Source: Cryptomeria japonica
Taxonomy: Eukaryota > Streptophyta > Pinopsida > Cupressales > Cupressaceae
Direction: 5' to 3'
DNA length: 64,000 nt
Assembly: GCF_030272615.1 (NCBI RefSeq)
Contig: NC_081405.1
Location: forward strand, 25,750,272 to 25,814,271
Shown here in pieces: positions 58,597 to 64,000 of the stretch. Numbering within the stretch: the first letter of the stretch is position 1; each line of letters begins with the position of its first letter. Made by a program: the position numbers and the translations under genes. The notes beneath the pieces were generated by a model, which was not told where the DNA came from, ran no database searches, and worked only from the letters and a program-made list of their open reading frames with translations.

Positions 58597-59395
58597 AATT
58601 TTTTTATCTCACCTACAAGTGACATCTCAAACTCATTCTTCATCTCATTAGCAAAATCATGACACATATCATCATTTCCTCCAAAAATGATATCATCAAC
58701 AAATACCTCACTTACCAGTATCTTGTCTCCCTTTGAGTTGAGATATATCTTACTATCTTCACTAGTTCTCTGAAAACCTATCTTCACCAAGTGAGAGTGC
58801 AATCTTTCATACCATGCTCTAGGTGCTTTCTTCAATCCATATAATGCCTTATGTAATTTGCACACCATGTCCTTTTCTACAGTTAAAGCATAACCATCTG
58901 TCTGTTCAATATAGACTTCCTCTTCCAATATTCCATTTAGGAATACTGACTTCACATCCATCTGATATACTTTGAATCCTCTATATGTTTCAAATGCAAG
59001 TAGAGTCCTTACTCCTTCCAATCTTGCAACTAGTACAAATGTCTCACCATAGTCTTCATCTTCTTCTTGTGCATATCCTTTGCATACCAGTCTGGCTTTA
59101 TTTCTAAATACTCATTTTGTACCTATTACATTCTTGTTCTCTGGTCTGGGTACCAATGACCAAGTATCATTCTTCTCTATCTGGTCAAGTTCTTCTTCCA
59201 TTGCCTTGATCTAGTCTTCATCTACAAATACTTCCTTTGTAGTTCTAGGCTCAATGTTGGAAATCATAAAAGAGTTCTCTCTAAGCCTTGTTCTTGTTAG
59301 TACACCTGCATTCATGTCTCCAATAATATTCTCGGGGCTATGATTGAGTCTAATATACCTTGGAATGACATGATCTTTGTTGGCATTTGATGAAC
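58597..59395 (-). pseudogene. pol: Copia B RT N-terminal part
   Basis: After an upstream linker (RYIRLNHSPENIIGD, LRENSFMISNIEPRT) come decayed RT start sequence and then an open stretch 58587-59021. Its motifs are [52 protein letters not shown], catalytic FVDDIIFGGNDDM and EMSLVGEIKKFI. E5 cuts the frame here and it resumes at 50712. Stops occur near 59025-59215. Confidence 0.9.
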
Positions 59396-59400
59396 CGGTA

Positions 59401-60548
59401 TGTTGGCACATGATGCTATGATAATAATGTTTGTTGTCATTGATGTCAATAAGTATAGGTCAACCAGTATTAAGATTGGAAGCAGTTGTTATTGATGATC
59501 AAGTTGAAGACTCGATATGAAGAGATGTAGTGAACCGGTGTCAGGGTTTCACTAAGTGTGACTACCGGTTGGTAGTCTCAGCTCCAGGGTTTTCAGTTTG
59601 GCAATCTAGCCTGTGCAATGCAACCAATGATATTATGTGATGAGTTAGATAAGAAATGAGGATGGAATCAAGATTCCATGTCATTTTTGTGCATGTGAAG
59701 GATTTTCTTAAGGATCTTGCATGTGAAGGTCGACTGCATTATATGTCTACCTCAGGAATGACCATTCTTCTTAGCGGTATGAGAAGAAAGCATGATGGGT
59801 TACTGATTTCTATGTGCGGTGAAGAATGGCTGATGTAGAATGACTTGTGATCTATTTGAGATTGTTTCATTCTAGGAAAAGTGTTTGGACGATCAGGATT
59901 GGATCGCCTATAATTGTAAACCTAAATGCTTAGGGTTTAAGGTTTATGCTACTGGCCTAATTGTTGTCTATACGGTTGATGATGTTTGTTATTGTAAGTT
60001 GTTGGAAAAAGTTGGCAAAAGTTATGTATGTATTCAAGTGATGAGATACTTGCCAGACTAGTGAGAGAAAACTACAGAGTGTGATTGTGGAGTAGAGGAA
60101 CTGAAAAGGATTTGCATTAGCATATAGTGTTATTATCAGATCAGAGTTTTACCTATTGTCTTCTAACCATTTCAAAAGAAGCAAAATCCCTTTGTCGAGT
60201 AGCTTTAATAGGCTTACTATAAATTCTCTAACCAGGTGACTCTAGTTCATTGAGTTCTTTAAATCCTCTAGCAAGGTAACCTTTAACAAGGTTTCAACCT
60301 TTAACATGGCAATCATTTCCTAGCAGAACCTTATTGTAAAGTCTTTAACCGAACTAGGCTCCTAACAGAGCGAGCTTCAAAAGAGTTCAAAACAAGCTTG
60401 TGGGTATTCATCCCCACCGTGGTTTTTCACATTTGGGTTTCCATGTGAAAAATTTGTGTGTCATGAGTTGTGCATTTTCATGTGATGATTAAGTATTCTT
60501 TGTTTAAGTGATTATGCATGCAGAGCTAATGGTTATGGTATTGCTGAT
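59401..60548 (+). repeat. Copia C LTR, plus strand, interrupted by the chromovirus
   Basis: Starts TGTTGGCACATGATG. It reads as the reverse complement of the copia A LTR plan (AACCGGTGTCAGGG, CTACCGGTTGGTAGTC, then GTGGGTATTCATCCCCACCGTGG and TTTGGGTTTCCATGTGAAAAAT). It is cut at 60548 by the next LTR; its end and interior lie beyond the window. Confidence 0.7.
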
Positions 60549-62168
60549 TGGTGCAGGAGCACCTAGGAGGATAAATGAAGACATGAAGATAGAGGACCAG
60601 GTTATGACATTAAAATCCATTAATTGGAATGTTTTAAAGCCTATTATGGCCTTTTGTAATGAAAAATGTGATGTAATGTGTAAATGTCCTAAAGGACCTA
60701 GTAAAGGCCTTAGGACCAAAATGAAATGTAATTGGGAAATGGGGTCTAAATAGGTTGATTAGGAGTCTAATATGCTTAAATGATCTGATTATGTCAAAAT
60801 AAGTTGAATGGGATAAGTTTTAGTGGATTAAAAGCATTAGAAATAAAGTTGAAAATTCAAATTTTGAATTTCAACAACTAGTTTCAGTTTTGGTGGGAAA
60901 TAGGTTTTAGAGTTGTTTTGACATTTTAATCACTTGGGTTAGTTGGATATTGGTTGGAGTTGGTTGGGGAAGGTATTATAAAGTCCCTAAAGTCATTTTT
61001 GTGTGGTTGGATGATGCTGGTACGGATTTGTACGGACTGATACAAAAACAACAATAAAACTTCTAAATTTTTGTCAATTCCTTGAGTTTTTCATGCTTCC
61101 TTTGCATTGGTAGACTAAGGGATTGGATTTTATATGCTTTGAGGGGTCCTTTGATTTATCATTTCATGATATACATGTTTGGAAGTCTGAAATATATCAT
61201 TTTTTTGTTTTATTGCTGACTGTCCCAAAAAAGACAGTGATTTTTCATTGATTTTGTGAGTTTCCAAGCATGTATGGATCCATCCTATGAATGTAAATGT
61301 CTGATTCTCATAGGGTGGATGCCTAATAAAATGTACAATATTATTTTAACTTCTTTTGACAAGAACAAATGAAGGTTGCAGGTGTACACCTTGACAGTTG
61401 ACTGGGAAATGCATGGGATTTATGCCATAGTTGTAGCAGCAGAAGATCTACCTTGAGGAGGTAGTATTTTTATGTGAAACAGCGTTAGGGGATGGTAAAT
61501 GCATGGTGAATATTGAAGGAGAAGTTCTGGAAGTGAGTTTTGGGGTTTGAACAAGAAGACCCTAGTTTTTAAGCCATTTTAAGGAGGGTTTTGGTGTTTG
61601 GGTATTTAGGAGTGCAACCAAGAATTAAAACCTTGAAAATCCTTGGATTGGGAGCCCAACTAAAGACTGTACAAAAGGGTTTAATCTGGTTGTGAGTTTG
61701 GAGGGTACTTCCTTCACAAAGTGGACCTAATTAACCCTCTTGGGGAATGAGGACAGCAGGTTTTTTGAAGGCTTTGTTCCAAAACAGCCATAGGTAATAT
61801 TTTGGGAGTTGATAGAGGTTTATATTGTGCATCTAAATCAGTCATAACATTGGTCCATGTTTTGGGAAATGTGTGTGAAAAGAGCCAAAAACAGCCCAGC
61901 AGGCTACTAGGAAACTAGGCCTAGTGAAGGGCTAGATTTGGGTTTTGATATCAATTGGAGGTTTGATGATTTGAAAACCTTTGGAACATGTTAAGTGAAT
62001 TTTTTTGAAGTGTGTGGAGGTAGGGGAAACACCTGTTTAAGGTGAAGACAAGTTTTGAGCCTATTGAGGCATATTGAGCATTTGAAACACCATAGGAGTG
62101 TTGGGGTTTGGGTCCATATTCCACTTTAGTTTACAAGATTGCAACTAGATCCTCTAGCCTCTGCATCA
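60549..62168 (+). repeat. Chromovirus 5' LTR
   Basis: About 1620 bp, TG...CA (TGCATCA end), with a TATA box TATAAAG at 60977-60983. The boundary on the right is set by the primer site. Confidence 0.7.
60977..60983 (+). promoter_or_regulatory. TATA box of the chromovirus LTR
   Basis: TATTATAAAGTCCC, a plain TATA box about 430 bp into the LTR. Confidence 0.45.
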
Positions 62169-62171
62169 AAG

Positions 62172-62184
62172 TGGTATCAGAGCA
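62172..62184 (+). other. Chromovirus primer-binding site
   Basis: TGGTATCAGAGCA, initiator-Met type, four bases after the LTR end. Confidence 0.85.
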
Positions 62185-62219
62185 GTGAAAGGTCTGGGTA
62201 AAGGATTGGAAGGGTATTT

Positions 62220-63578
62220 ATGGCACCTAAGAGTCAATTGGCTAGGGAACTTGAGGAGTTGAAGGAGATTTTGGAAAGAGAAAGAAGGGAAAGAAGAGAA
62301 CAAGATGCAGCAAGAGAGCAGGCTGAAGCAAGGAGGGATAGACAATGGAGAAGAGAGAAAGAGGCCATGAAATCTAGGTTAGAAGGCTATGAGAAAGAAA
62401 GAATGGACCATAGGAGGGAAGAAGTTAATGAAGAACACTATGAAGATGAAGGAGAGGAACAACATGAAAGACAAGAACATAGGGAAGTAGAAGATGAGAT
62501 GGATCCTGAGGAGAGGAAGCTTGTTAGGATTTTGAAGGCAATACAAAACAATGGAGGGAAAGGACATGTGGAGGTACCTATCTATCAGGGGAAGATGGAT
62601 AGTGAAGAAGTGTTGGGTTGGCTGGATGCCTTGGAGAACTACTTTGAGTATGAGGAGATGGAGGATGAGAAGAGAGTGAAGTTTGCAAAAACAAAGCTAA
62701 GAGGTACTGCTTTAACTTGGTGGACAAGTTTACAAAATGATAGAATGTGTAGGGGGTTGACAAGAATCACAAATTGGGCAAGGATGAAGAACCTCATCAA
62801 GGAGAAATTCTTGCCTTCAGATTATAGCATACATGTGAAGAGGATGAGACAAAATTTGAAACAAAAAGACATGGATGTAATGGCATATACTGAACAATTT
62901 CATAAATTGAGTATTAGGGGAGGATATGAGGAAGAAGATGAGAAGGTAGCTAGGTATATCAATGGCTTGAAGTATCATTTGCAGGATGAGATTGGTCTAC
63001 AAGTACCAAGGACTATTGGTGAATGTTATCAATTGGCCATTAGAGCAGAAGAAAAGGTGAGGAGAAGACAAGAAAGGTCAGGAAGAGGAGGTAATACAAA
63101 TAGAGGAAGAGGTGGAAGAGGTCAAGGACCAAACAATGATGACAAGGGCAAGGAACCATTTTCAGAATCAAGGGGTGGATACAATCAAAGAGGAGGAAGA
63201 GGATTTGGTCAAGGAAAGGGCACATTTAGATGTTACAATTGCAATGAACCAGGACACCCATCATTCAAATGTCCCAAATGGAGTGAGGATAAGAAGGAAA
63301 GGAGGCTTAATTTGACACAAGAAAACAAAAAGGAAGAACCAGAAGAAATCATGATACCACTAGAGGAAGGAGAGTTGTTACTCATGGGGAAAGTACAACC
63401 ATCACAACAAGAAAGGATCTTCAGGATAAATTGTAAGATCCATGGCAAGGTATGCAATTTGATTGTTGATTCAGGGGCTTGTCACAATTTGGTTGCTTAT
63501 GAAGTAGTCAAAAAGTTAAATTTACAAACCCTTGCACATCCTAATCCATATTTTGCTACATGGGTCAATGAAGGTTAG
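62220..63578 (+). CDS. gag: Chromovirus gag and start of protease
   Basis: A 452-residue frame from ATG 62220. Residues 1-100 are a charged coiled coil (LEELKEILERERRERREQ). The gag core spans about 115-270 (VEVPIYQGKMDSEEVLGWL, TKLRGTALTWWTSL, LKEKFLPSDY-like IKEKFLPSDYS, YINGLKYHLQDEI). An Arg-Gly-rich stretch and CCHC knuckle CYNCNEPGHPSFKC follow at about 337. The retropepsin site LIVDSGACHNLV is at about 415. The TAG at 63576-63578 (NEG-stop-NMLV) sits inside the protease and probably replaced CAG. Confidence 0.92.
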   Translation: MAPKSQLARELEELKEILERERRERREQDAAREQAEARRDRQWRREKEAMKSRLEGYEKERMDHRREEVNEEHYEDEGEEQHERQEHREVEDEMDPEERKLVRILKAIQNNGGKGHVEVPIYQGKMDSEEVLGWLDALENYFEYEEMEDEKRVKFAKTKLRGTALTWWTSLQNDRMCRGLTRITNWARMKNLIKEKFLPSDYSIHVKRMRQNLKQKDMDVMAYTEQFHKLSIRGGYEEEDEKVARYINGLKYHLQDEIGLQVPRTIGECYQLAIRAEEKVRRRQERSGRGGNTNRGRGGRGQGPNNDDKGKEPFSESRGGYNQRGGRGFGQGKGTFRCYNCNEPGHPSFKCPKWSEDKKERRLNLTQENKKEEPEEIMIPLEEGELLLMGKVQPSQQERIFRINCKIHGKVCNLIVDSGACHNLVAYEVVKKLNLQTLAHPNPYFATWVNEG

Positions 63579-64000
63579 AATATGTTGGTAAAGGATCAGG
63601 TAGTCATTAATTTCTCCATTGGTCAATATGCTGATAGTATTTTGTGTGATGTAATGGATATGAGTTGTGGTCATTTGATTTTGGGCAGACCTTGGCAATA
63701 CTCTAGAAGGATTATACATGATGGGTATCAAAACACCTATGTGGTTCATAAGGGTGGAAGGAAGTAAAAATTGAGCCCATTGATGGGGAAGGCAAGAGAC
63801 ACCACTGTAATGTGTTTTGGCAATGAGTTTTCAGTCAAAGAGCAGGGTAAGAAAAGTGCAGATTTGCAGCAGTATGACAGTCCGGTTCATGAAGGACTTT
63901 GTGAACTTGATCACGTACTAGTTGGTACAGTGAAATGTACTCTCATTGGACAAGTAAAGGATAGCAAGTTTGGCAGGTTGCAGATACCTCAAGATAGAGG
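63579..64000 (+). pseudogene. Chromovirus protease C-terminal part and linker, cut by the window edge
   Basis: Continues the frame after the TAG: VINFSIGQYADSILCDVM and GHLILGRPWQYSRRIIHDG, the second protease motif. A TAA at 63766-63768 follows (GGRK-stop-KLSPL), then linker to the edge. RT is expected beyond. Confidence 0.85.

Larger units (their letters stand above)
48146..59395 (-). mobile_element. Copia B: minus-strand copia element, split by E5 and cut at the right by copia C
   Basis: 3' LTR 48146-49534, interior 49535-50712 and 58597-59395. The RT halves join across E5 with target copy CTATG on each side. The 5' part of the element (gag, protease, integrase) is not in the window; copia C interrupts it near 59396-59401. 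Confidence 0.85.
60549..64000 (+). mobile_element. Chromovirus-type gypsy element running off the right edge
   Basis: 5' LTR 60549-62168, primer site 62172-62184, then a long gag-protease frame that continues to the edge. The gag type with a CCHC knuckle and DSG protease fits chromoviruses. The LTR start TGGTGCAGGAGCACCTAGG equals that of the chromovirus at 27016, although the LTR bodies differ. Confidence 0.8.

Noticed and set aside
60508-60753. 81-residue ORF crossing the copia C/chromovirus border
   Set aside because: It spans an LTR insertion junction and has no known motif.

Overview
This window reads as intergenic DNA from a large, repeat-rich plant genome. I infer a gymnosperm, probably a conifer: the copia LTRs are rich in CCGGTT words, the Tat-type gypsy elements are very long, and decayed copies are nested several deep. 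No host gene, tRNA, rRNA or CRISPR array can be supported. Every coding region I recognise belongs to an LTR retrotransposon, and most carry stops or frameshifts.

Left part (1-13.2 kb). A large element of unknown family, 'E0', has its 5' LTR running off the left edge. That LTR holds an array of about 13 palindromic units centred on TTTAAA, then a second palindromic array, then a TATA box. E0 codes for a decayed protein of about 1,000 residues that I cannot name (1961-2026, then 8318-11846). It ends in a G-rich polypurine tract and a truncated 3' LTR carrying five more TTTAAA palindromes. 'E1' (2027-8312) is inserted in the E0 ORF, with LTRs of 775 and 791 bp and the perfect target-site duplication ACCAC. 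It has gag and protease but no reverse transcriptase or integrase.

Middle (13.2-30.2 kb). 'D' is a minus-strand copia-type fragment with an unusual coiled-coil ORF directly after its initiator-Met primer site. Its LTR is split by 'copia A' (14833-22300), a nearly full-length minus-strand copia element with gag, protease, integrase and RT/RNase H. Next comes a minus-strand gypsy fragment, 'EG', with protease, G-patch and zinc-knuckle segments. It is followed by an internally deleted plus-strand chromovirus with integrase and chromodomain. Then comes a copia gag that runs, through an (AAC)n tract, into a gypsy gag tail.

Right part (30.2-64 kb). 'Tat' (30169-47013, minus strand, TSD GAATG) interrupts the gypsy gag 'E2' exactly at a conserved WWN/ND site. 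It carries gag, protease, G-patch, RT, two RNase H domains and integrase, plus an antisense ORF with a plant-mobile-domain-like segment and a coiled coil. Copia B (48146-59395, minus) follows. Its RT is split by 'E5' (50713-58591, TSD CTATG), another gag-protease-only gypsy element. A plus-strand copia LTR ('copia C') interrupts copia B at about 59400, and a chromovirus with a fairly well preserved gag-protease ORF interrupts copia C and runs off the right edge.

The elements do not act together as a pathway. E1 and E5 lack pol and would need enzymes from autonomous relatives; Tat is a plausible relative of E1 because the two share a conserved leader, polypurine tract and gag-protease sequence. 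Two themes stand out. The U3 regions of four gypsy-like LTR families are built of serial palindromes. Many premature stops are TAG where a relative or context suggests CAG or TGG, which fits decay at methylated CHG sites.
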